Source: Loigolactobacillus bifermentans DSM 20003 (lineage in GTDB: Bacteria; Bacillota; Bacilli; Lactobacillales; Lactobacillaceae). From it: a stretch of DNA of 43,001 nt. Positions 14,786 to 23,800 of this stretch are shown here, piece after piece. Numbering within the stretch: position 1 is the stretch's first letter; every line of letters begins with the position of its first letter. Location of the stretch: contig NZ_AZDA01000011.1 in the NCBI RefSeq assembly GCF_001434575.1, positions 1-43,001 on the forward strand. The letters are read 5' to 3'. The notes under the pieces were generated by a model. The model worked only from the letters and a program-made list of their open reading frames with translations, ran no database searches and was not told where the DNA came from. A program made the position numbers and the translations under genes.

Positions 14786-16126
14786 TTAATGGCTGGCTTT
14801 TGGTTCGCGTAATTTAAACGTGGCGTAGATTGCAACAACGGCGAAGCAAACCACGTTGACAACAAATGACATGGACATGGTTGAAATATCCGCCACAAAT
14901 CCTTGGGCTAACGGAATGAAGGCGCCACCAATAATGGACATGACGATAATCGCCCCCGCCGTTTCAGTATGCCGTTTGTCCGTAACCGTATCCAAAGTTT
15001 GGGAGTAGATTGTTGCCCAGCAAGGGCCAAACAAGCCACTCACCAAAATCGTGCTGTAAACGGCGGTCATGTTATGCACGAACATAATGTAAAGTAACGC
15101 GATAATGCCAAAGACAGAGAAAATTTGTAAGACACGAGAAGGTGTGAACCGTTTCATCATAAAGTTGGCAATCATTTTACCGATGAAAAAGGCGGCGTAA
15201 CTAAAAATCATAAAGGTAGACGCGCTACGTTCATTAATGTTGTGATTCAGATCCATAGCCAAACGAATGGTAAAGGACCAAACCGCCGTTTGCATGCCGA
15301 CATACATAAATTCCGTAAAAATCCCTTGTAAGAACTTTTTATTGTGGGCCAAGTAAGCCACGGTTTCAGAAATCTTGGCTTGTGGTTGCTTTTTCGTTAG
15401 GTCCACTTTTGGCTTGCCACTTGGAAATTGGGTCAGGCCAAAAATCACCAAGGCCACCAACAGCACCATAATGATGTACTTATAAGGCAACAACGTGTGC
15501 TGCAAGGCATTTTCACCAAAGGCGATCCGTTCTGCCCCGTTCATGCCAGCCATTTGTTTTTCCAAGCTAGCCCCACTGCCGAAAATTAAGTATTTACCCA
15601 TTAAGATCCCGGACATCGCCCCAATTGGGTAGAACGTTTGCGAAATATTTAAGCGCAACGTTGAGAATTTTTTTGGACCCATTAACGAGCTAAACGTGTT
15701 CGCCGAAGTTTCCAAAAAGCTGAGGCCACAGGCTAACGCGAACAGTGCCACGAGGAAAAAGCCGTAAGTGGCCATGCGTGACGCTGGGAAGAAAATCGAT
15801 GAGCCAATGGTATACAAGGTCAGGCCAATCATGATTGCTAATTTATAAGATGTTTTCTTGATAATCAGCGACGCTGGAATGGCGATCAGAAAGTAACCTA
15901 AGTAAAAAGCGGTTTGCACAAAGGCGCTGGCCACGTTGGATAAAGTAAAAATGGTTTTAAATTGCGTGATCAAAATATCGTTTAAGCTGGCCGCCATGCC
16001 CCACATTGGGAATAATAATGACAGTAAAATATATTGGAACATTGGGGTGCGATCTAAGTAGCCATCATCAAGCTCTTTGGCCCCCAATTTAAATAAGTGG
16101 AAGCCAGATTTAGCTGGTTTTTCCAT
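14786..16126 (-). CDS. deoP: FucP-family MFS sugar permease, probable deoxyribose transporter
   Basis: A 446-aa, 12-segment major facilitator related to the L-fucose:H+ symporter family. Family features include ASLNDILITQFKTIF in segment 1, the FLETSANTFSSLMGP motif in segment 4-5 and a long central loop. The ATG at 16126 follows GGAGGAG by seven to eight bases; the upstream extension to 16177 overlaps the internal promoter region. Its position between deoC and deoX/deoK, as in the Salmonella deoP arrangement, points to 2-deoxy-D-ribose uptake. An internal cre-covered promoter may set its level independently of deoC. Confidence 0.8.
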   Translation of the reverse strand: MEKPAKSGFHLFKLGAKELDDGYLDRTPMFQYILLSLLFPMWGMAASLNDILITQFKTIFTLSNVASAFVQTAFYLGYFLIAIPASLIIKKTSYKLAIMIGLTLYTIGSSIFFPASRMATYGFFLVALFALACGLSFLETSANTFSSLMGPKKFSTLRLNISQTFYPIGAMSGILMGKYLIFGSGASLEKQMAGMNGAERIAFGENALQHTLLPYKYIIMVLLVALVIFGLTQFPSGKPKVDLTKKQPQAKISETVAYLAHNKKFLQGIFTEFMYVGMQTAVWSFTIRLAMDLNHNINERSASTFMIFSYAAFFIGKMIANFMMKRFTPSRVLQIFSVFGIIALLYIMFVHNMTAVYSTILVSGLFGPCWATIYSQTLDTVTDKRHTETAGAIIVMSIIGGAFIPLAQGFVADISTMSMSFVVNVVCFAVVAIYATFKLREPKASH

Positions 16127-16148
16127 GATAATCTCCTCCAAACTAAAA

Positions 16149-16198
16149 TTAATAGCGCTTACATTTTGTGATAACAATAACGGCCGATTGCTCGACCG
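16149..16198 (-). promoter_or_regulatory. Intra-operon hairpin, promoter and cre between deoC and deoP
   Basis: In minus-strand order: a stem-loop CGGTCGA-GCAA-TCGGCCG (16198-16181) followed by a T-rich stretch; then TTGTTA (16172-16177), a 17-base spacer and TATTAA (16149-16154) as a possible promoter. Overlapping its -10 is TGTAAGCGCTATTA (16150-16163), which resembles the 14-base cre form TGTAAGCGCTTACA except at the last bases. The arrangement suggests partial termination after deoC plus CcpA control of the transport and kinase genes. Confidence 0.55.
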
Positions 16199-16206
16199 TC
16201 GAATAC

Positions 16207-16857
16207 TTAGGCTTTCCCGATAATGGCCATACTAGCGCTAACGCCTAAACGTTCAGCCCCGGCATCGATCATCGCTTGGGCCTCTTCAGCAGAATGAATC
16301 CCACCGCTGGCCTTCACTTTGATTCGATCACCAACCGCCGCTTTCATTAATTCAACATCATGAACGGCAGCGCCGCGAGTTGAGAACCCAGTTGATGTTT
16401 TCACAAAATCAGCTTTGGCATCTGCCACGATTTCACTGGCTTTGGTAATTTCAGCATCGCTTAACAATGCGGTTTCAATGATCACTTTGACCAATTTCCC
16501 CGCATCATGGCCTGCCTTGACAACCGCTTCAATATCACTTTGAACAGCAGCGTAGTTGCCACCCTTCATTTCGCCAATGTTGATCACCATATCTAGTTCA
16601 TCAACGCCGTCCGCAATTGCTTGCTGGGCTTCAGCGACTTTAATGGCGGTGGTGTTGGCCCCCAGTGGGAACCCGATTACACAAGCTGTGGCCACATCAG
16701 AGCCAGCTAACTTGGCGTGCACGTGCTTGACCCAGTAAGGATTGACCATCACTGAGAAAAAGTGATTGTCTAATGCTTCTTGGGTAACTTGGTCGATTTG
16801 TACTTCAGTTGCTTCTGGTTTTAATAACGTATGGTCAAGATAACGATTCAATGCCAT
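16207..16857 (-). CDS. deoC: Deoxyribose-phosphate aldolase
   Basis: A 216-aa class I aldolase that splits 2-deoxy-D-ribose 5-phosphate into glyceraldehyde 3-phosphate and acetaldehyde. It starts [15 protein letters not shown] and carries the Schiff-base Lys in [12 protein letters not shown] and the second active-site Lys in VKASGGIH, both canonical. Length is usual for bacterial DeoC. I start it at 16857, eight bases after AAAGGGG; the adjacent ATG at 16860 is equally possible. First gene of the deoC-deoP-deoX-deoK operon, transcribed away from deoR. The acetaldehyde produced could feed alcohol dehydrogenases. Confidence 0.95.
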   Translation of the reverse strand: MALNRYLDHTLLKPEATEVQIDQVTQEALDNHFFSVMVNPYWVKHVHAKLAGSDVATACVIGFPLGANTTAIKVAEAQQAIADGVDELDMVINIGEMKGGNYAAVQSDIEAVVKAGHDAGKLVKVIIETALLSDAEITKASEIVADAKADFVKTSTGFSTRGAAVHDVELMKAAVGDRIKVKASGGIHSAEEAQAMIDAGAERLGVSASMAIIGKA

Positions 16858-16872
16858 CATACGGACCCCTTT

Positions 16873-16959
16873 CTTGTTTACGGGTTTATCATAACCGGAA
16901 ACTGAACATTTGTAAACTCTTATCATGAAATTATGTTCATATTTTTTATGTGCTATAAT
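16873..16959. promoter_or_regulatory. Divergent deoC/deoR promoter and DeoR operator
   Basis: Minus strand: TTTACA (16911-16916), a 17-base spacer, then TATGAT (16888-16893) forms the deoC promoter. Plus strand: an extended -10 TGCTATAAT (16951-16959) serves deoR. TGAACAT (16903-16909) and ATGTTCA (16933-16939) form an inverted repeat, with one arm inside the deoC spacer and the other upstream of the deoR -10. This fits a looping or bipartite SorC-type DeoR operator, as known for Bacillus subtilis DeoR. An outer GTTTAC/GTAAAC pair (16876, 16912) may add symmetry. Confidence 0.7.
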
Positions 16960-16995
16960 AATGCTTATTAAACCAACGATTGGAGGCCTGCACGA

Positions 16996-17949
16996 ATGGC
17001 CAATCGGATGATCAACCCAGAAAAAGTCGTTTTGGCTTTAAAAGTGTGCCACCTGTATTACGAAGACGGTCGCAGCCAAAACGAGATTGCCAAACAACTC
17101 AACATTTCCCGCCCGACGATTTCCCGACTACTACAATTTGCCCGGGATCAAGGCTTGGTGCGCATTGAAATCGCCGATCCTTTAGCCGATATTGATGTGG
17201 TCACTTTACAATTACGCGAAAAGTATCACTTGAAAAAAGTCCTGATCGGCTACGACATTTCCAACGACACTGCCGTGATCAACGATAAACTCGGCGCCCT
17301 AGCCGCTGATTATTTGGACACCATTGTGAAAAATAATGACAGCATTGGCATCAGTTGGGGTATGACCCTAGATGCGGTTGCGAATCATTTACACAAAAGC
17401 GACCGCACTGGCGTTTCCGTGGTTCAACTTAAAGGTAGCGTACCGGCCAGCGACATGAATAACTTTGCCAATGACATTAACGAAAAATTTAGCGCTGCCT
17501 TTCACACCAATACTGTGAATATCCCGCTACCCGTCATTTTTGACGCCGCCGTTACCAAACAAATCGTGTTGAAAGACCATTTTATCAACACCATTATGAC
17601 CGCTGGTGTGAACACCAATATTGCTATTTTTACCAGCGGCACCGTTCGCGACGACGCCATGCTCTTTAACTTAGGCTATTTAGACCAAACTGAAATCGCC
17701 CGCCTACAAGCCAATTCCGTTGGCGACATTGTGTCCCGCTTTCTCACCGCCGACGGCAACGTCGCCGACACCGATATTAACAACCGAACTGTCGGCATCC
17801 CACTGGCAGAATTACGCAACAAAGACTACTCGATTTTAGTTTCCGGCTCCGCCAAAAAAGTGCCTTCCATACACGCCGCCCTCACCGGCGGCTTTGCCAA
17901 CGTGCTGATCACCGACTCCACTTCGGCTAAGGCGCTGTTATCGTATTAA
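16996..17949 (+). CDS. deoR: SorC-family regulator of the deoxyribose operon (DeoR)
   Basis: A 317-aa regulator with an N-terminal helix-turn-helix (about residues 18-55; [20 protein letters not shown]) and a C-terminal sugar-phosphate-binding SorC domain ([15 protein letters not shown] about 110-125; the family GG-like end [13 protein letters not shown]). It is the Bacillus subtilis DeoR type, unrelated to the E. coli DeoR fold. Known relatives bind deoxyribose 5-phosphate, which releases the operator. The RBS TGGAGG precedes the ATG at a slightly long distance. It is divergent from deoC with a shared operator region and followed by a strong terminator. Confidence 0.88.
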   Translation: MANRMINPEKVVLALKVCHLYYEDGRSQNEIAKQLNISRPTISRLLQFARDQGLVRIEIADPLADIDVVTLQLREKYHLKKVLIGYDISNDTAVINDKLGALAADYLDTIVKNNDSIGISWGMTLDAVANHLHKSDRTGVSVVQLKGSVPASDMNNFANDINEKFSAAFHTNTVNIPLPVIFDAAVTKQIVLKDHFINTIMTAGVNTNIAIFTSGTVRDDAMLFNLGYLDQTEIARLQANSVGDIVSRFLTADGNVADTDINNRTVGIPLAELRNKDYSILVSGSAKKVPSIHAALTGGFANVLITDSTSAKALLSY

Positions 17950-18000
17950 AAAAGAATCCAACTGAATGTCTGTTGCGACATTCGGTTGGATTCTTTTTGG
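17949..18000 (+). terminator. Terminator of deoR
   Basis: A long stem, AAGAATCCAACTGAATGT paired with ACATTCGGTTGGATTCTT, has a short loop and is followed by TTTTTGG. It begins at the deoR stop codon. The A-rich left flank also makes it usable in the other direction, ahead of the convergent toxin gene. Confidence 0.88.
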
Positions 18001-18110
18001 GTTCATCACTATTTCTGTTAAATCACTGATACCACGATATTGATGTTCAATTTTCAAAGTATAGCAACTGCTATATCGCATGTTAACGCACCCTAAAATA
18101 CCATTCATGA

Positions 18111-18449
18111 CTAATCGGTTGTGAACAGTAACCGATAAATATTCAAAATCACTTCTAGCTCGCTGGCTGTGACAGACTCAATAACATTTGCTTGCGTGAC
18201 ATGACGTGATTGTAAATCAAAAGCACGTGTCTGATCTAGTAAAACCTTACCATGAATTTTAGTGGTCGAGGTTAACTGATAGTACATCGGATAATTTCTG
18301 GAGGTTGTACTAATCGGTGCAATAACTGACATATTACTAGTTTGTGCCATTAAATCGTTACTTAAAACAATAGCCGGCCGCTTATGACGTTGTTCATGCC
18401 CTTTACTAGGATTGAAATCCAAATAGAAAATCTGTCCTTGATTTACCAT
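18111..18449 (-). CDS. MazF/PemK-type endoribonuclease toxin
   Basis: A 112-aa toxin of the MazF/PemK/ChpB fold that cleaves mRNA. Diagnostic features are the N-terminal GQIFYLDFNPSKGHEQRHKRPAIVLSND (seen in parts: strand, loop, RPAIVLS), the central VIAPISTT strand with the catalytic Thr/Ser, and KVLLDQTRAFD with the conserved Arg near residue 75. It overlaps the antitoxin gene by seven bases, antitoxin first, as usual. The pair lies directly downstream of the helicase/703-aa genes and could be co-transcribed with them. It is full-length for the family. Confidence 0.9.
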   Translation of the reverse strand: MVNQGQIFYLDFNPSKGHEQRHKRPAIVLSNDLMAQTSNMSVIAPISTTSRNYPMYYQLTSTTKIHGKVLLDQTRAFDLQSRHVTQANVIESVTASELEVILNIYRLLFTTD

Positions 18450-18715
18450 TTAAATTCACTGCCCTTTTCAGAGCCCCAATCCAATTCAGTATCACGAATT
18501 TGATCATCTTGCCATTCTTCAAACAATTCATGAATCGTTGTTGGGCGCTTCACTTTAGGTGTTAACACTAATGTCTGATTTTTAACCTCAATCATAAATT
18601 GATCATTGGGTTGGGCACCAATTTGGGCCAATAATTTTGCAGGAATTCTAACCGCCTTCGAATTACCCCATTGCGATAATTTAGTTTCTATTGGTTGTTT
18701 TTCAATTTTTGGCAT
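18443..18715 (-). CDS. AbrB/MazE-type antitoxin
   Basis: A 90-aa antitoxin. The N-terminal swapped-hairpin AbrB domain (residues about 8-50) contains LSQWGNSKAVRIPAKLL and VEVKN-type strands typical of MazE/PemI. The acidic C-terminal tail (IHELFEEWQDDQIRDTELDWGSEKGSEF) is the part expected to wrap around and block the toxin. RBS AAGAAGG precedes the ATG. It begins 68 bases after the stop of the 703-aa gene with no terminator in the gap, so read-through from the LexA-controlled promoter is likely in addition to autoregulation. Confidence 0.88.
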   Translation of the reverse strand: MPKIEKQPIETKLSQWGNSKAVRIPAKLLAQIGAQPNDQFMIEVKNQTLVLTPKVKRPTTIHELFEEWQDDQIRDTELDWGSEKGSEFKW

Positions 18716-18783
18716 TTAATGCACCTTCTTTTTTAATGTCATCAATAGTATATCCTAAGTATCTACAATTTGCGATTATTTTG

Positions 18784-20895
18784 CTAATTTTTAGTGTGAC
18801 GCCACCGCTGCTGATACAGCCAATGCTCTCGTAAATATTTTGCTGGATAAGGCAACACTGTGTATTGCCCATTATGCACAAACTCAACGCTCATCAGTTG
18901 TGCTAACTTTTCAAACCAAGGTTCGATCACATCTGGGCCATCATGTAACGGCTGCAAGCATCGTAATACAAGCGCTCGTGGAATATTACGTTTTAAGGAT
19001 TGGTTAGCGCCAACAAAATACTGCCACTTATTTTCGATTTGAATCAATCCAATCCCCACCAGACCTGCTAAAGGTGAATCTGGCAAATGACGTTGAAGTG
19101 TGTCCCGAAATGTAAAAGGCGCATGCTGTTCTAACAGTTGATTTAAGCGCTGCATGCCTTTTTGACGTGGCCCTAAACCGACTTTTCGTAAGGCCTGATC
19201 GACTGTTTTTAGCGAAAAAGCGGGTTGTAGCGCTTTAATGATTGCTTGTAATTGTGCAAGGGCGGCCTCACTACCGTCCACTGTTGACACATAGGCTTGC
19301 ATTTGGTTCAACTCCGCTAAAAATGCCTCACGTGTCCATTCCTGTTCCAAATTACTTTTCTTTAAATCATCATAAATACGCGCACCGCTTGGCATCGTTA
19401 CACGATCCATCCGCTGGATCAAGACTTGTTGCGTTCCTGATGCCACAACACAGGCAACATTCTCCCAAGCATAAGCATTTGTTTTTTTGCCAATTTTGTC
19501 ATAAACCGCTTTGCATAGTATCGTGTCTTCATCTTCAGCCTCCAAATGTGCCAAATTAAACAAACGCTCACTAAAATGTAATTGTAGTTGACTGTCAACT
19601 GTCATTTTCAACAGCATCACCGTAGGCATTTCCGCTTCAGGTAAAAATTCAAAACTATAAAATGTATAAATTTGCGTTATTTTCGCTAATTCCGGTGATA
19701 CGGCCTGTAGTCGTCCCGAGTACACGTCTCGCTTAATCAATAGTTCTTGCGCCAACTTAATTAGCCCCGCATCACCAGCCGGGTCCTTTTTACTTGGTGA
19801 CCATTTTAAGTTCCTTGTTTCAGGATCATATTGACCAAAGGCCTCAACTGTCGCATGTTGGATCACCTGCCGCGCATCACCAAGTTGATAGTCATCTGTT
19901 TGCGGTTTTCCACGCACATCACGTACGATTTGAATGTTCCAGCCGTCAATAGCAGCTTGGCCCTGGACAACTTGAAGTTGTGCCGCTTGAATCAGCTCAC
20001 TTTTCTGTAGCGCTTGGTAAATACGTGTTGCAAGTTCCTGTGTGTACGTATCTCCGGGCAAGGTATAAATATTAAGTGGCTGCGTTGCTAACTGCTGCCA
20101 GATATTTTTACCCTCTGGTAACTTTAAATGTGCTGCTGCAACAACCGTACTCGCGTGAAAAGCAACATGCTGCTTTAAATAAGCAATGGCATTCGCATTC
20201 AGGCGTTTAAGTATCGCTGTGGCAATCCCCACTTTACTATTTTCAAATTTCACCAAGGTATCCATCGCTAAAAAAGGCACTTGATGATGCTGCGTTGTGG
20301 TACTCCCCTTTACAAAAACAGGGGTCTTCATTTGTGGACGGCATTGATATAAGCATTGCCGCTTTTGATCCAACACATAACGAGGCTTTTTCAAATCGGG
20401 CGTATTGGTTTCCGTAAACGTCTGTACTTTCAACTGTAAATCATTTTGCCAATTGATCGTCACTTGTAACGCATAACAGCGACGCAATTGATCACGACCT
20501 AACCAAACCCAGCTATTGCGCACAATTAAAAGGCTGCTGGTTTTAGTCGGTAATGCTGGCAATGTTTCGCTAGCCGTTTGCTGATTCAATAATAAACTCA
20601 ATAAATGGTTATCAAAAACCCCATTAGTGCGTCGTTCTTCAGGTTCAAGCCCTAACCGAGTGAATACCAGTCCTGTATCAGTTGGCAATTGGGGTAGCGA
20701 AGCCGCCATCACCAACTTATTACGCTTCACACTGACTACTGCTACCGTATCCCACTGATCTAACAACCGATAAAATTCAGCATAAGTATCCTGATTGAGC
20801 TGCGCAACCAAAATAAAATAATAGTCTGCTGCTAAGGCTGGTAGATCCAGTAAATAGTCTAATTTTGTGGTATAAACCTTGCTATGATCTGCCAA
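18784..20895 (-). CDS. Uncharacterised 703-aa protein of the helicase-nuclease operon
   Basis: I do not recognise the family. The protein is soluble-looking, with no membrane segments, signal or zinc clusters. Visible features are a mixed alpha/beta N-terminal region with a WLGRDQLRRCYALQVTINW stretch (about 130-150), a basic patch around 175-200 (CLYQCRPQMK), a central segment with IQIVRDVRGKPQTDDYQLGD and QHATVEAFG (about 330-370), and a C-terminal segment with YFVGANQSLKRNIPRALVL and LPYPAKYLREHW (about 620-695). It overlaps the helicase gene by 14 bases, so the two are coupled and likely act together. The size and helicase partner loosely recall helicase-linked defence effectors such as pPIWI-RE modules, but I can see no catalytic signature to support this. 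Confidence 0.75.
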   Translation of the reverse strand: MADHSKVYTTKLDYLLDLPALAADYYFILVAQLNQDTYAEFYRLLDQWDTVAVVSVKRNKLVMAASLPQLPTDTGLVFTRLGLEPEERRTNGVFDNHLLSLLLNQQTASETLPALPTKTSSLLIVRNSWVWLGRDQLRRCYALQVTINWQNDLQLKVQTFTETNTPDLKKPRYVLDQKRQCLYQCRPQMKTPVFVKGSTTTQHHQVPFLAMDTLVKFENSKVGIATAILKRLNANAIAYLKQHVAFHASTVVAAAHLKLPEGKNIWQQLATQPLNIYTLPGDTYTQELATRIYQALQKSELIQAAQLQVVQGQAAIDGWNIQIVRDVRGKPQTDDYQLGDARQVIQHATVEAFGQYDPETRNLKWSPSKKDPAGDAGLIKLAQELLIKRDVYSGRLQAVSPELAKITQIYTFYSFEFLPEAEMPTVMLLKMTVDSQLQLHFSERLFNLAHLEAEDEDTILCKAVYDKIGKKTNAYAWENVACVVASGTQQVLIQRMDRVTMPSGARIYDDLKKSNLEQEWTREAFLAELNQMQAYVSTVDGSEAALAQLQAIIKALQPAFSLKTVDQALRKVGLGPRQKGMQRLNQLLEQHAPFTFRDTLQRHLPDSPLAGLVGIGLIQIENKWQYFVGANQSLKRNIPRALVLRCLQPLHDGPDVIEPWFEKLAQLMSVEFVHNGQYTVLPYPAKYLREHWLYQQRWRHTKN

Positions 20896-23800
20896 CTAAA
20901 AAGCCCCCAATTTGTAATTTTGCCGCTGGTGTCAACATCATATTACCTTGATTATCAATTAAGCCAGGTACTTCAAGGATACGCTGGTCAACTGTAGGCA
21001 CCGGCTGATGGTGATTTATACCCACAACATTGATGATCAAAACCCGCCAAGGATAGCCGGTGTTGTGTTCAAGTCGTTTCAATTTCCGCTCAACTTGTTG
21101 GCGTTCAGCTGCAGGCTCAACATCCCGAATACCGCGCCACATTTTAAAATCCACTGCAACACCGTCTGTAGCTTTAAAATCAAACAATTCATGGTTTGCC
21201 AACTCATTAAACGATTGCAATTTAAAGGACGGCCACTGGCGCTCAAAAAGAAATTGCCCTGCGACTTCACCTAACAGCCCTAAATACAAATTAATAAACT
21301 GAACCGGATTGATAATTCTATCGGCCATCTGCCAAGTCACCGGATAGCCACGCTTTGCCATATAGGCCTTAAAGCCTGGTATTTTACACAAAGTTGGTAG
21401 CTTCGCTGCAGCGGCCGACACTGTCATGCCACGCTTTGAAAAATCAAAGTCACCGGTATCCTTAACGGGAGCACGCACTTCATAATGCGGTTGTCCCCAG
21501 TCATTGATCAAGTATTGAGAAAGCGTGTCCGTTACTTGTAGTCCTGGATGTGCCTGTAGTTGTTCATTTGACACAGTTGGATGTGCCAGAATAAACTCAC
21601 GCCATTGTTGATAACGTGCAGCGTACACCGCATCTATTTGTAACTGTGCCGCCATTGTTTGTAATTCGTGATATGTCAGTTGTGTCCAATTATGCTTACG
21701 GGTTTCAGCAATCGTCGCTTCAAATTGGCGTGGTAATTTATGAGCATAACTGATCAGTGCCTGATATTCTGGTGATACAGTGGTCATATCCACGCCAATC
21801 CGACTAATTTTAGCCAAAACATCAGTTGTGGCTAAAATCCTAACTGTCTTCAACTTATTAAACGCACGGTTCATTCTGCCTAATGCTTGAATAATCATGC
21901 GTGAATAGCTAACCACAATACTTTTAGCGGCTTCCGGTTGTTTGCGTAATACCTGTTTTTGTAATTTTCCAAAATGGTCGGCCAGCGTGGCAATACTAAT
22001 CTCATTTGCATCTACCAAATAAAGCAGTTCGGTAATCAAACGAATCCCTGCAGCATCCATCGTAAATCGACGCTGACTACTGAGGATATGCGTCACATCC
22101 CCCAAGTAAACTCCTGCTAAGTCAAGCCTATCATGACGAGGATCATTTGTAGCCGCATCTGCTGGTGCGACAATTACCACCCGTTTTCGCTCAAACGCAC
22201 CAAGCTGATGTTGTAAATTTTGACCAACACCAATGGTTTGATAGGCACTTAACAAATACACTCGTGTGTTCTGAGTTGCTGGTAGGGCCAATGCACCGGC
22301 TAATTGTGTGGCGACATTCGTTTGACCACGGGTGGTAATGAATCTCAATTGTGGTGTTGGATGATCAACCTGTGGTAACAAATCGGCTAACTGGTTAAAA
22401 ACAGTTTCAATAAATTTCCGATCCATTGTGGGCTTATCATACGCCGGTAATTGAGATTGTAAGCCTAAAAAACTGGTTAAATTTGAATCCAACAAAAAGA
22501 CAACAAAACTATCAAATAGTGTTAAATAACGGCTTTTGATATAGCTACGTTGCTGTTCATCAATCAAGTTTAATTGTGCTTCAAATTGCTGTGCTAACTG
22601 CGTTTGTTTTTGAACGTCCAGCGGTGTTTTAACCCTTGTTTGCAGTTGATCGATCAATGACGATTTTGATGTCATCACCTCTGGCACGATTTTGATATTA
22701 GCCTGCTGGTAACGCTGTTTTAAATTTAATGCGGCTTTTGTAGCCGTACTAAAATAAACACTACCATCCTGCAGGCGCTTGCCTAATATTTCTTTTAAAT
22801 AATCAAGATCATAATTATCAAGTACTGTGGGCAAAGTAGCCGTCGCCGATAGCCCCAAAATAGCAGCCTTATTTAAAATATCTAATAAATATCGTTCTGG
22901 TGTGACTGCAAAAAACGACGCATTAATATCAGTACGTAAGTCATGTGTATCATCGTTGGTAAAGCTAAACAAGCTGAGCCCACGCTCTTGGAATCGGTGA
23001 TAGCTCGGTAAATAATCAGTCTTTGATCGTACAGCCTTTAAATCCAATCCTAATGACATCAAAACCTCGATTTGTTGTGCTGACAAGCCCAGCGCATCGT
23101 AAATTGTGAAACAGGCGTCACGAATCGTCATGCCATTTGCTTTATCAGCAAGCGCCGCATTATGTAAGTTTTGATACTGTCGGGCACGCCAGACCATAAA
23201 TCGGGTAACACCACGAATAAATCTGGCAACCGCACCTAGCATCCTACGAAAGTGCAGCGTATCAACGCCTCCAGTGTTCAAAACCACTTGATTACTTTGT
23301 CGATCCAAGTGAGCATGCCAGGCGCGCCCTTGGCTGATCAAATTACGATACGCCGTATGCAACACATAACCTGAGTCTTGTGTGACGGCGCGATTTTTAT
23401 ACAAATGATCCAGCGCATAAGTTTGTTGCAACTGCTTAGCTTGTGCTTGAATATGATTAAAATTTGCTTGTTTTGTGATCAACTCACGTAATCGTATCGG
23501 CATATCATCAACTTTTTGTAACCCGCGATACAAGCTGTCAAACAAACTGACAAGATCAACCCGCGCCTTTAGCGCATCATCAATGGCCTTATCCAAAAGT
23601 TGCTGCTTCGTGCTATCAAATTCGTCTAAAATCACCACTGCATTGCCTAATACGGATGAATACTGAAAAGGTACTGAATACTGTGCAAAAAATGGCGTGT
23701 AACTTCGAATAAATTTCGCAGTCGTCATAATCAAAATTTGCCGACGCTCAAGCTCAATGGTTGGATAAATAGCATTTACCCACGCACACGCTGGCTGGTC

